A DNA stretch of 64,000 bases from Trametes villosa (Eukaryota > Basidiomycota > Agaricomycetes > Polyporales > Polyporaceae), in assembly GCA_002964805.2 (NCBI GenBank), contig PUDQ02000005.1, positions 186,001-250,000 of the forward strand, read 5' to 3'. The notes below the pieces were generated by a model. The model saw only the letters and a program-made list of their open reading frames with translations. It was not told where the DNA came from and made no database searches. Below are positions 45,959-57,876 of the stretch, one piece after another (position 1 is the first letter of the stretch; every line of letters starts with the position of its first letter). Position numbers and translations under genes: made by a program.

Positions 45959-47822
45959 GTTGACTATGAAAGAGAGTACGAAAGGGGTGAAGGCACCGGG
46001 CCGGAAGGGTGAACTGCGATGGAAGTGAAAGTGGTGGGTGAGTTACAAACTGAAGAACCGGAGAAGCAGAGCAGGCTCCTTATATACGGTGAATGAGCGC
46101 GGCGCTCGCGCGTCCCGCAGCGGGGTCGAGCCCGGCCATGAGCGGAGCGTGCGTGGGCCGGGGCGGCTGCAGTGGCGGCCATCAGGGAGAGTGATTGATG
46201 TTGGCCTTGGGGGGAGGCACGGAATCAGAAAGTGAGCGCGGTATCACCGATGGCGGCGTAGCGGCTCGTAGCGGGTGTTCTGTGCATGATGTTTGGAAAT
46301 GTACTCCCGGCATGCCGTGCGCGTGAGGCCTTCATGGCTGCAGCTTGAAAGCTCTGAATGGCGGCGAGAGACGGTCAGCGCGAAGCCTGGGATGCATTGA
46401 GGTTCTCTGACAAATTCTAGAGTCACGGTAGAATCAGCAGGACAACATACCGGCATCTCTTGCATCGCGGGCTATACGCTCGCTGGCGTCACGTGGCTGC
46501 GCAAGGCTTTGCTGATGACGACCGCGGCCCAAACGCGGACACGCGGAGGCCATCTGGAGAACGTTGACAGCGGGCTCGAGACCGCCGTTGACCGCAATGA
46601 AACTGTTGGACTCAGCGGCCAGCCCGTGCCATTCAGTTTCCTAGGCAAACGGGTGATCTGAGTGCGATCCGAGAGCGGAACGCTCACAGCCTCGGAGTGG
46701 TTGGTTGTGTCGTTACCAGTGAATACATTAACTCTCGTGGTAAGTGCTGTTTGCGAAGCGGCTTCCTGGCTTCTATACGTGTCAGTATTCAATGGGCGTC
46801 CTACAGGTTTGTGAGGTAGTGTCAGAGCAGTATCCCTGAAGACTGCTGACCTAGTAGACTGTGACAAGGGCTATTCGAGCGGTATTCCATGGCTGTGGGT
46901 ATGCATGGCGACTCACCGGTACAGCCGCGCGTTCCGCATCATGATGCGATGCAGATACTGAGCTATAACTGGGCTATGAGATGCCTACCAAAGAGTCCTT
47001 TCGCCAAGTCTTGATGTGTTGTTCAAGTGTGCGCCTCAGGTTAGAGAGTTCGTCTCCAGAGCGTGCATATATCCCAGCCCCACAGACTTCGCGATATCGA
47101 GGCTCGAGGTCAACCAGTTCAAGTCGGTGTGGGCGCTCGCGGGCGCTACGCGTGATACTCTCCGCACGTGGCCCCACGTGGCTCGCTGTCCCGCTCGGAC
47201 TGTCGGACCGAGAGAATGCTTTGTTCTGCAACGCCTCTTGTTCGCGGCTGCTAAGCTGTCCTTTGCTTTACTACTACGCCTCTGTCTCTGCATGAATTGT
47301 GGCTAGGGCGCTGCACACCCCAGCTGCTCTGCTCTGGAACTGCTTGTGCGACTCTCGGGCGGTGTAGTCATAATCGAACCGACTGGGCACGCGGCGACAC
47401 CGTATCTACTTGCTTCCAACCCGCACTGGACTGGTCTCCTCGACGCCACACACGTTAGCAATTCGTCCAGGGTGCTCCAGGCGCAGTAGGACTGGGGGGA
47501 CATAACTGGGGTGCAATATTCGAACAGTGAGTATCTCGTGCAGCCCGCAGTCTCGCGAGGTCCAGCTGGACCTGGACGTACTATGTCTGAAGATTAGGTA
47601 CCGCCCGTTACGCGCAACCTCTGTCTGAGCCACGCTTGCGTGGTCGACGCCCATTTCTGGTCGGTGTAATAGTGGTACTACATGCACAGCCTGGGGCCTC
47701 GAGGAAGGTGTGCGAGTTGTGGGCGTCCCTATCTCACAGTGCACTTTGCCGTTCAATGAGCCTTTGAGGCGCGATGCACCACCAAAGACAAAGGCAGGCT
47801 TACCGACGCGTTCAACTAGCAG
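45959..47822. other. Divergent intergenic region of about 1.9 kb
   Basis: It lies between the beta-barrel gene (-) and the RBR ligase gene (+), so it holds both promoters. Open frames of 85-131 aa (for example 46472-46867 - and 47016-47306 +) show no family motif and no splice context; I do not call them genes. Confidence 0.4.
46079..46088 (-). promoter_or_regulatory. TATA box of the secreted beta-barrel gene
   Basis: On the minus strand the sequence is GTATATAAGG, 121-130 nt upstream of the start codon at 45958. A strong TATA box is consistent with a highly or inducibly expressed secreted protein. Confidence 0.6.
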
Positions 47823-50800
47823 ATGGATCAAGTCATCAGCGTCAGCTCTCGCGAGGGCTCTCCCGCTCAGGACCGCCCTGCGCGCGCCACCCGCTCGAGC
47901 CAACCGCGTCCGCGCCCACGTCCGCGCCCACGGCGCCCACTCCCCGTTGGAGACATCATCGAGCTCACGGACTCCGACTCGGACGACTTCCCAGAGGACA
48001 TCTCGGAGCTGTTCCGACCGCAAGCGAAACGCGCGCCGCCGCGTGCGAAGAGCAAGGGCAAGGGTAAAGCGAGGATGCAGCCCGTCGCAGGCCCTTCGCG
48101 GAAGCGCGACCAAGCACCGGTGGCGGCAGCTGCTGAACCCGCACCTGCACCTGCGCCTGCGCCTGAGCCTGCGCCTGCGCCTGCGCCTCAGCGTGTGCCG
48201 TCCCCTCCAGCGCAGCTACCTTTGTTTCTACCGGAGTTCGACGCCGCAGACTTCGATGCAGCTGAAATGGAGCAGTTCTTCAATTTTCCTGAACCCATGG
48301 CGGCGGATGAACACGATCCCCCGCTCGACTACGCAGCTCCAAACCCGCCAGTCCCGCCAGTCGAGCCGGAAGCGCCCCCGGTTGAAGCACCCGTACCTGA
48401 AGCGCCGCCCGAACAAGCACCAATGGATGCTCAAGATCCTTACGACGCCTTCGTAGCACAGGTCCTGGAGATCATACCAGACGTCCTCCCGGCACACGTC
48501 TATTCGCTCGTCGAGCAGCACTACCCCAACTATCAAGACAAAGTCGTCGAGCCAGTGCTACATACCCTGTTCGAGAACCCTGGCTATCCGAAAGCGAATG
48601 CGAAAGGCAAGCGCAAGCGCGACGACTCGGAAGAGCGCGCCGGGCGCGAAGTCAAGCCGAAGATCGACTTTGGCGACAAAAACCGCAAGTGCGAAGGTGG
48701 CCCGCACTACGCGTTCCTCGTGGCGGTAAGTGCATACGCCCACAATGTAACGGCGTCTCCTCAGACACCCTCATCAATGCCTTTATGTTATGCCTTTATG
48801 TAGGAACAACTGCTGGCCGACTTCCCCGACATCCCAGTTGGTCATATGCGCGAGACGTTACAAGCAAACAATTTGCTGTACGCTCCGACATTCCTCGCGC
48901 TGCGAGAACAGCGGACACTCGACCCGTTACCGTACAAACCGATCACGCGCCCACGTCCGAAGGGGAAGGGCAAAGGCGTCCAGCATCACGACGCAAACTT
49001 CGAGCGCGAGCTGCAGTGGGTGCGCGACAAGCTCGAGGACGAGGAGGCGAAGAAGGCGGCGGAGCTCGCCGAAGAGGCCCGACTGCAAGAGGAGGGCGGG
49101 ATCGAGTGCGGGTGCTGTTTCTCAGAGTACCCCTTCGTGCGTATACTCTCCCTCCTGTACGCCCGCATCGTTGTTCGCTAACCTGCGCGTACCGATGTGT
49201 AGGACAAGATGGTGCAGTGCCCCGAAGCGCACCTCTTCTGCACATCCTGCATGAGTACATACGCCGAGACGAAGCTCGGGGAGCACGACGCGCGCATCGT
49301 GTGCATGGACCAGTCCGGGTGCAAGCTGCCGTTCCCCGAGAGCGAGCTGCGGCGCTTCCTCTCGCCGAAGCTGCTCGAGCTGTACGAGCGCGTGAAGCAG
49401 CGCAAGGAGATCGAGGCGGCGGGGCTCGCGAACCTCGAGGAGTGCCCGTTCTGCGAGTACAAGGTCGTGATCGAGAACGAGCAGGAGCGCCTGTTCCGGT
49501 GCGAGAACGAGGCGTGCGGCGCGGTGACGTGCAGGCAGTGTAAGAAGCCGGTGCGTGCTGTCTTTCTGTGAGCTGGGCGGGGTAGAGGTGCTCATATGTG
49601 CGCGTAGGATCATTTGCCGAAGAGCTGCCAAGGTATGTCAAGGGAGTATTTCATGGAACTACCGCTGACCCGCACCCGCGCTCGTAGAGGTCTCGGACGA
49701 CAAGAAGCTTGACGTTCGTCATGCGATCGAGGAGGCGATGAGTGAGTAGCTCTCAGCATTCCTCCTTATCTCTGCTTCTGCTAACGCTGCTCCAGCCGCC
49801 GCGCTCATGCGCAACTGCCCCAAATGCCAAAAAGGTGCGTCGTTGACGATCGTGGTCGTGCGCAGCGCACTCAACGCCGTCCCAACCACGCCCAGCATTT
49901 ATCAAGGAAATGGGGGTACGTCCGTTATCTTTTATTCGCACTTGGCCTTTGTGTCTCCAACCCAAGTGCTTCCTGAGCATGTTGTGAACTCATCGCTGAC
50001 CGTTTGCGTACTCCAACAGTGCAACAAGATGACGTGCCCGAACTGCGGCGCACTGTCGTGCTACGTTTGCCGCCAGCTTATCGTCGGATACGATCACTTT
50101 GGGAATGTAAGTCCTTGGTTCGTGTACCACCTCGGTCTTCAGTACGTGTTACCCGCTGCCAAGCCCGGTCTGACCTTATCTCTGCTTTCAGCCGCCGCCA
50201 TACACAGGCAAAGTCGATCCCAAGAAGTGCCCCTTGTGGGACGCGTCGGTTGAAGGACGTCATAGCGACGAGGTATGCAATGCTTGTCTCCATCCCCGGT
50301 TCTCGCCATGTCTAACGAAACGTTCTGTCTACGCGTGAAGGTTACCGCGGCCGCCAAGGCCGTCATCGACGAGTACAAGCGCACGCACCCGGAGCTAGAC
50401 GAGAAGGACCTCGCGGTCGACCTCCCGCCGCCTGCGCCCGCCGCCGGGCCCTCGCGCGCAGGCGCCCACGCCCACGCACACCATGACCACGCCCACCTGC
50501 TCGCCGGTGCTCGCGCGCACGCACAAGCTCGCCTGCAAGCACACGCCCGCTTCCAGGGCATGGCCGCGGGCATGGGCATCCTCCAGTTCGGCGAGCCCGC
50601 GCACGCACACGCGCATGTGGACGCGGGCGGGTACCCTCAGCTCGAGTTCGTGCCCGCGCTGCCGCCGATGCCAATGCCGCAGGAGCACCGCGCGGACCTC
50701 ATCCAGGTGTGGGCACGGCAGGTCGAGCGCGCGAGGGGGCACCGCGGGGCGCGCGCGAGGAGGGAGGTGGCGGCTGTCCCTGCGGGGGTGCATAACGTCC

Positions 50801-51048
50801 ACGTGCATATCCACCATAACCAGGCTCCTCCGCCTGCGCCCGCACCCGCACCGCCGCCGCCGCCCGCTGCTGCTCCTGTACACCACCAGGTGTTCTACCC
50901 TCTCGCTCATTTCCCCGTGCCGCCGGCTCTTCCTCCTATCCCCGCCCTCCCTCCCATCGCGGGACCCGCGAACCCTCGCCCGCCAGCGGCGCGTGCTCCC
51001 GTCGTGCAGAGACGATCGAAGAGGGTGCACGCACGACGTCCTAACTAG
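47823..51048 (+). CDS. RBR-type E3 ubiquitin ligase, RNF216/TRIAD3-like
   Basis: Ten exons (47823-48725, 48804-49136, 49203-49550, 49608-49632, 49688-49741, 49796-49834, 49896-49915, 50020-50106, 50192-50272, 50341-51048) encode 865 aa. Residues 1-230 are disordered with a Pro/Ala repeat (near 48140-48190) and an early acidic segment resembling a SUMO-interaction motif (DIIELTDSDSDDF). RING1 starts at IECGCCF, the IBR has CPFCEYK...CRQCKKP, and RING2 has CPKCQKA, then CNKMTCPNCG with the probable catalytic Cys580, then CYVCRQ. The VGYDHF block after RING2 is characteristic of the RNF216 subgroup. By family it takes ubiquitin from an E2 onto its own cysteine before transfer. The tail is His/Ala-rich, then Pro-rich, ending KRVHARRP. 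Several exons are tiny (20-39 nt). Confidence 0.9.
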
Positions 51049-52724
51049 GTTTTGGGTTCTTCCGTCGTTGAAGGCTTCAAGCGTCGAACTTCGTCGCGCT
51101 TCGCGGGACAACCGAAATGCTTGGGTCTTGGGGGCTGCGCGTCCGGGCTTCGCGTCGACCTTATCGCAGCTGTGCTCGCGTCGCGATGCATCAGCGCACT
51201 CTTATCGTACTGTATGAACCGTCCTGTAATGTCGCGCACGTTTCGATGAATCATGGGGTGCGTCGAGCTCAGGCGTGATGCAGCGGACGCGGGTGATGAC
51301 GCGCGGGTACCGGTGATGGGGCGCGAGGCTGCAGCCACTCAGCGAGCAGCCTGCGGGATCTCATTCTGGCGTGCAGCGTAGGTCGCCGGGGCGGAAAACA
51401 CGGGGCGGGGGGTGCTGCGGTGTGGCCAAGCCCGCTTCGAGCAGCCCAAGCATTGCCAAGGCGTGCTAGCAGCGGAGACCGAGGCAACGGACGCAACGAT
51501 CTTCGATGGTGCGTTTCGTCGACTTCGCGGAGGCGAATTTCATTGGATGGGATGCTCGCCATCGGGTTTGCGCCAGTGGCCTTTTTTGCGTGTCCCGCGC
51601 GTTGCGAGGGGGGCAAGGGGGACTTGACGGGTTGGTGGAAGAGCGGGAAGACTTGGCGTTCAAGAAGGTACTGCGGCGCGTAGCGAGCTTGCACGAGCTG
51701 GTGGTGTACAACCGAGGAGACAAGAAAGAATGTTTATAGAAAGGCCAATCGCGATCGAGGAAGACAAGCAAATCCAAGGGGGTGGTAGGCGGTACTTAGC
51801 GAGCGGGAGCATTCATACTAGGATTGCCGAAACGGGAGCGGACACAACAGTATTACACAGCCACCGATCTGGGTTTGTCTGAGACTGGTCTCCGCCGGGA
51901 TGATGCATGCTGCTTATCGTTCACCCTCATCATCCTCCGTCGCCGTCGATCCACCGATTGCCCGATGGACCGACAGGCCACAGGCCATTCGAGCACCGTC
52001 CAGCTGCCCGGGCTGGCAGTGCGCCAGCAGAGCATCCTCCTCGACATCAACACGCCCTGCGCTCATTAAAGCGCATCTGCGATTAGTGCACGCGGGCCAG
52101 TGCAGAACACGCTGGACGCGACGTGATAGTCCGTTTCAGCCGCGAAGGATCACCAATCACGGCTCTGGGGCCCTCCGCAGCCCGAGGACGGGGCGAGGCG
52201 AGATATCATAGCCGCGCTTGCGGGGATGGAAGCAACGGAGGCTCCACAGAGAATCAGTGTTTGCGCACAACGCTCGCCCGCCCGTCCTTGGCTCGCGCCC
52301 GCGATTGGCCCGCCGAGCCTTGGCGGGGGCGCATCGCCTCAGCGCATCGACCGTTGTGCGTGTCTGGCAGACATGCACGCGCGACGGGGCGACGCTGCGC
52401 GACGGAGCGAGAGGAAAGGCTGGGCGCCCGGTACACGGGCCCAGCCCGCGGTTTTATATATGGCGCCGAACGGGGTGGCCCCTCGCTCGTCCGAGCACGC
52501 TGTGCGTCTCCGTCCATTATTGCCTGGTGCGCGCACGTCTTATCCCTTCTTCACCCCTTCCTCGTCATTCTAGGCTCGGCGCGGCCCCGACTTTTTGTGC
52601 ACCCCTTCCACTCTTTTCAGACTCGTATATCTGGTGCACCCACCGTCCGCCGCGCTCCTGCTATTGACTTCCGTCTCCGTTCCCGTTCCCGTTCCCGTTC
52701 CCGCCTCCGCTTCCGCTGCTCGCC
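51049..52724. other. Intergenic region of about 1.7 kb
   Basis: GC-rich with overlapping frames on both strands but no family resemblance. The right end holds the transporter promoter: a TATATA-like sequence at about 52457 and a hexanucleotide repeat just before the start codon. Confidence 0.4.
52677..52703. repeat. Hexanucleotide microsatellite (TCCCGT)n
   Basis: Four near-perfect units in the likely 5' leader of the transporter gene, about 20 nt upstream of its start codon. Length variation here could influence expression. Confidence 0.7.
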
Positions 52725-54714
52725 ATGGACTCGTATTACCAGTCCAACGCTTACCAGTCACATAATGTGCCGCTCCCCGAGAGGGCACCCGCCTACCCTG
52801 AACAGCAGGTACCAGTTCAGGGTGAGGTCAAAGTGAGCCACCTCGCCCGTCGTATACACGGATGGAGTTGGCAAGCGGTATGTTCTCCTCATGCTTTCCA
52901 CCGCCGCCTCTAGCTGATCTATTTTGCTTGCAGTTCCCCATCGGGATGGGTACGGGCGCTGTCTACGTGACTCTGTCGGGTATCAAGGAACACTCGCAAA
53001 CGCTCACAAACGTTGAGACGTTCTTCTACTTCCTCAACATGGCGTTGTTCCTGCTGAACGTCTCGACACTCGCGATCCAACTGTTCGGTGAGTGTGAGCT
53101 CGGCTGAAGGATTGATCCGCTCACCAATATTGATTGGAACCTCAGTGTACCCGATGCAAGCTCTCCGTCTGATAAAGGACCCCGTCAAGGGTATCTTCGT
53201 CCCGCTGGTCGTCCTGTCGTTTGCCACTATCATCATCGGAACCATAAAATATGCGGTACCAACTGGTCACGTCCACCCGAGTTTCATATATGTCCTGTTC
53301 TGGTGAGTACCGTCGTCTTTGCACCGCTCGCGGAATGTTTCGACTCACCGCGCGATAGGCTCTACGTCGCACTGGCGGTCGGTGTCTGCTTCCCGATGCT
53401 CATGGTGTGGTTCAACCGCCCCCATGATCTCAAGACGTTTACTCCGGCCTGGGCGTTCTTGGTGAGTGAGTAAGCTCGTGTGCCAGGACGAGACCGCTGA
53501 GCGTCGTATGTATCGGCCATAGATATTCCCGATGGTGAGGCGCAGAGTATTCCGATGCGCGTCGGAGCTCCTGTTGACCACACACCGCTTCTTCACAGAT
53601 GCTGGTCGGTGTCGTCGCGTTCAATGTGCTTGACGTTATCCCGCCGACGGAAGAGCGCGCCCTCGGAGTGCTGCTCACAGGATACGTCTTCCAAGGTGCG
53701 TTTGCGATCGTTCGTGGTTCTCGGAGCTCGCACCGCTTACGCTCATATATCCACAGGGCTCGGCTTCTTCATGACGTTCTTCTACATCTGCATATACATC
53801 ATCCGGTGAGTTCACCTCCGGGTCCGGCGCTTACGCAACTTTATTGACGACTATAACCGCATAGGGTCATGACCGTAAGTGCACGCGTGCGCTAGCGCCC
53901 ATCTATTTCTGACACTGTCCACACCAGACGGGGTTCCTGGACGGCCACCAGGCGAACGGCGCGTTCGTCGCGGTGGGTCCCCCGGGATTCACGGCCCTCG
54001 CGCTCATGAAGCTGGGCGAGAACGCGATGGAGATGTGCGTACTTCTCTCCCCAGGCCCCGCACTCAATCTCTGACGATCTCCGTCCGATCGGGAATTCGC
54101 TCGCGTCTCGCCGTGCGGTCTCCCGCCCCTGCAGTCTCCCCGCGCATGGCCTCGTCAGTAAGCAGGCCGGCGAGATCTGGTACGCGGCGTCGGTCATGTC
54201 TGGGCTCATGCTCTTCGGCCTCGCCGTGTTCCTGTTCCTGTTCGGCATCCTGCCGTACTGGTTCAAGGTGCACAAGCACCTCAGCGAGATTCTCGGATGT
54301 GAGTACCCCCGGATTCATTTAGACTCGTACGCGTGCGGGCACAGGCGCTGACGATGTTACGTGTTCGCAGGTTGGGCGCTGACGTTCCCGAATGGTGCGG
54401 CCCTCCTATGCCCGTGATTGCTTACCGCCCCCGCTGACGCACGTATTCTTGCAGTTGGTTGGATTTCCACGATCCGTGTGCTGGGCGACATCTTCCACCT
54501 CAAGGGCTTCTTCGTCTGGCACCTGATCATGGCGATCATCATGAGCACGGTGTGGGCCGTGCTCTTCGTGCTCACTGTGCTCGCGTTCTGCAAGGGCAAG
54601 ATCTTCCTCGCGAAGAGCGAGGAGGTCATCCAGGACTCGCTCGACCGCAAGCTCCCGCTCTCGCCGCTGCACAAGCACGACTCGTACAACAAGGAGGCGC
54701 ACAACCACGTCTAA
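52725..54714 (+). CDS. TDT/SLAC1-type transporter (C4-dicarboxylate or sulfite exporter family)
   Basis: Twelve exons (52725-52877, 52934-53087, 53146-53302, 53359-53461, 53523-53534, 53599-53695, 53757-53805, 53865-53874, 53928-54034, 54135-54298, 54371-54394, 54455-54714) encode 429 aa. A soluble N-terminus of about 45 aa is followed by WSWQAFPIGMGTGAVY, the entry of the first helix in the TehA/Mae1/SLAC1 family, and about ten hydrophobic segments. The PAWAFLIFPMMLVG block is the family's mid-protein signature. By family it moves malate, other dicarboxylates or sulfite; which one cannot be decided from sequence. Two micro-exons (12 and 10 nt) and a 24-nt exon are needed to keep these blocks. 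It is probably at the plasma membrane. The C-terminal tail is charged (KHDSYNKEAHNHV). Confidence 0.88.
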
Positions 54715-57700
54715 CTCGCGCGCCGCCGCGCCCGGGCTTTCCGCGCGGTCTGCCCACGATGTGGTTCGCGCCGGCTCGGATGCGACATTGGCGTCGGCGT
54801 CCGTGTCCGTGTCCGCTCCCATGCACATACTCTCCCCGCTCCTCCCTCTGCTCCGGTTTCCGTTCCTGTTCCCATGATAGATGCGTCGCCGCCTTGCGCG
54901 CGGCGCCGGCCCCCACCTCCGACATTTTCTCGACACCCAGTGCGCTCGGTGGACATTGCTAGACAGACTGCCCCACACACCGACGGACGCTACGGACGCT
55001 TCTGCGTAGATAGAGCTTCGCACCCCACACGTACTTGGTCCCCACACCGCACTCGCTGCACCCCACATCCCACCTTAGACCTTACCACACACTTTAGACT
55101 GCGCATTTTTGCTACTGTACACAAATACAGACTCTCCGCCTCACCCCTGACGGGGCTCGGGTCGGCCGCGTGTGGCCCCCCGTACACTACGTACATCGTT
55201 ATATTAGGTTCGTCTCCATCCGGTTGGATGCGAGGGCTCCGACGTCGCTGGTGGTTGTGTGGTTGAGAACCCCCGTTAAGGTTAAGAAGCGGTTACGCTC
55301 CCGGCTGCGGGTGGTTTCAAGACCGCGATGAAATGTATCGGCGTATGTCAGATGCGTACGCAGTTGACAGTAAGCCCGAGCATGCTGCGCAAGGAGCAAG
55401 CGGTCGAGCTACTCTAGGGGCCCCAAATAATCGGGACGAGTGAATGTGATGCTAATAAGACTCGGTCTTCTCACTCTCCCGGTTGTTCACTTGTAAAACC
55501 TCATAGACGTATGTTCTTCATCTCTCGCGATTATTCTGATGAGAAATCAGAAAATTAGGTGCCCATGAGCCCGGCTTTCGCTCCCAGAGTCGGACCCGGA
55601 AGAGTAATGTGGGCGCTTCCCACCAATACTGCCCTCCCATCCCCTCCTGGACTGTGCACAATAATTCGCAGGATCCGGGGCGATGTGTAAAAGAGCTGAC
55701 TCGTACTACTTGGTGTCCGCTTGTCTCCCCCCTATCGAGCAAGACATGATGAGACAGCTGCGGGAGTCCGGCTGGCTGCGGTCAGGCTATCCCATAGGTT
55801 TATGCACGCGCGCGCGAGTTTGGGGCAACGGAGACGATACGGCATGTTTGCATCGTCACCCTACCACGATATTTCACGTGTACGCCCGCAGTACCGGGCC
55901 CCGGCGCAGGCGTTCGCTGTCTTGGTGCAGATGCGGATGAGGGCCCTCTCCGAGCCTAGGTAGGCACTATCGCGCTCCTCGTTGCAGGCAGGCGGACCAC
56001 AGCGGTATCGATGCCGATATTCCACAAGGCTTCGACAGGTTCGCATGTATCGCGGGAGGCGTAGTTTTACTACGGTTGCCACGACGTCTTTGGCGGGAGG
56101 AAACGGAAGGGCACGCGCGCAGATTTTGGTGAAGGAATCCTGTTGACAGCTCAGACAACGTTGAAGAGAGCACGGCGTTCAACAAGTCACGTACTGTTGT
56201 AATTTGTGCGCGTACCACTGTCCACGATCTGTGGGAATTAATGTATACTTTCTCCCTGGATCCCTTACCCGTATTCCCCTGCCCGATGACACCGTGGTCG
56301 CGTAGTAACTCGGCGCCGGGTAGCGCGCTCTGGCGGCTGCGACCATCCCCACATGAACGCCATGAGCTTGAAATTTTAGAGTTCGTGTGCATGACGCGGA
56401 GTGATGCCATATGGAGGTGTACGTGGGCGACCTGCCAAGATTTCCCGCTGCGACCGGAGTAGAGGAAGTGGAAGAGCGAGGGGAGATTGTCCGCGAAGCG
56501 TGGAGGAGAGGTCAGAGCGAGTCCTTCGCGCACGAGCACAGCTTTTGGATCGATATCGGAATCGGGCACTCCCGACGGTGAATTTGAACGTAGGCGCCGG
56601 CAAATCTGCCCTCTTCGGGAATCCAACAATCCTCCTCCTCCGCACGCGGCCCCCACACGCCTCTCTTCCTCCCACAAGCGTCTCCCCGCACCCCACATAT
56701 CGCCGGGTTCCACAGCGCTCGTCCGAAAATCTTCGCGCATTATGAGCACTTTGTGGCGCGGCGGGCGTGGGCGGATTGGTCATCCCAGGCCGCCGCGCCC
56801 GCCGCCGAGGCCACAACACGCCAGAAGTCGCACAGGGTCACCAACTGTGTGTAGCGCACATGCACCAGCTATAGCGGGAGAAGGCCCACTTGTGTCACAA
56901 CAGCCGCCGAGCCTGTCCGGGACTGAATCTTGCCCGAGACGTCCCGTTGAACCGGACAAGGTCCAGCACGCCTGACGCCGTCGTCGTCCCTACCTCCGAG
57001 CTGCATCGCACTCTCTCGACAATGAGCAGCGCGCAGGGTCGCGAAACGCAGGGCCGCGAAACAAAGATGGCAAGGCGCGGTTGGCGACCAACACGTCCGC
57101 GCTCGCTTGCGAGGCGGCGAAGGACTGGAGGCGCATCTCGCCCAAGTTCTCGTCGCCTCCGCCCGCCGCGGGCGTTTGAACTAAGGAAGAACAATGCGGT
57201 CGGCGCTAGCTGGGCGAATCCGGATCGGTTTCGTAAGCCTTCGCGTCCACCCCGAGATCCTGTCGCTGACCGTGGGTCAGCATCATCAGGAGGTTGCATG
57301 CCTATGTCTGCTCTGTGAACACCCCATCACATGCGTATCTTCGATGCTCACCGGCGGTACCAGACGCCCATGAGCGGCACCTTCTCTTCTGACGCTGCCC
57401 AGTTTTGACATGCTATGCCATGAGGTCGGATCAAAGGGCATCCTCCGGAGGTCCACAGTAGGGGCTTCGAACTTGCATTGAGTGATCGCCCTTGCTGTGC
57501 GGAGGTGTATGTGCGCCTGTCATGGCCGACACGGCACCAGTGCACCTATTCCGGGATCCCACTGCACCAGGGGATCGCCGAGCGTGCGTACCAGGCTTGC
57601 AATGGTGCGAGGCTGGGGCGCGTGAAGTTCATGCATCGCGATGCTATCGCTTTGCGAGCCGTCCACGCTCCGGGAAAGCGCTCGCATGGGGATTCAAATG

Positions 57701-57876
57701 CTGCTACCTGCTTCCCATTCTGACAGCCTGCACACCTCATCCCCGCGGCCTCTTCCCTCCTATAATCTCCCCTCTGCCCGCATACCCCATCTTGACACTC
57801 GTGCCTTCCAAGTCTACCGCTCCCCCATACCCCATATCCCCGTATCCTCTTCACTCACCGAGTCCCCGATTACACT
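54715..57876. other. Gene-poor region of about 3.2 kb
   Basis: I find no convincing gene. The longest frame (55967-56749 -, 260 aa) has no motif and overlaps frames on the other strand. The last 150 bp (57720-57870) are pyrimidine-rich and form the leader/promoter of the TEA-domain gene. Confidence 0.4.

Noticed and set aside
46472..46867. 131-codon minus-strand frame in the 46-47.8 kb gap
   Set aside because: Composition is plausible, but no domain, no signal peptide and no splice context; insufficient to call a gene.
47370..47385. GGTTCGATTA on the minus strand, considered as a tRNA B-box
   Set aside because: No A-box at a suitable distance and no cloverleaf pairing.
55967..56749. 260-codon frame in the 54.7-57.9 kb gap
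   Set aside because: No recognisable motif, no conserved start context, and overlapping frames on the opposite strand.
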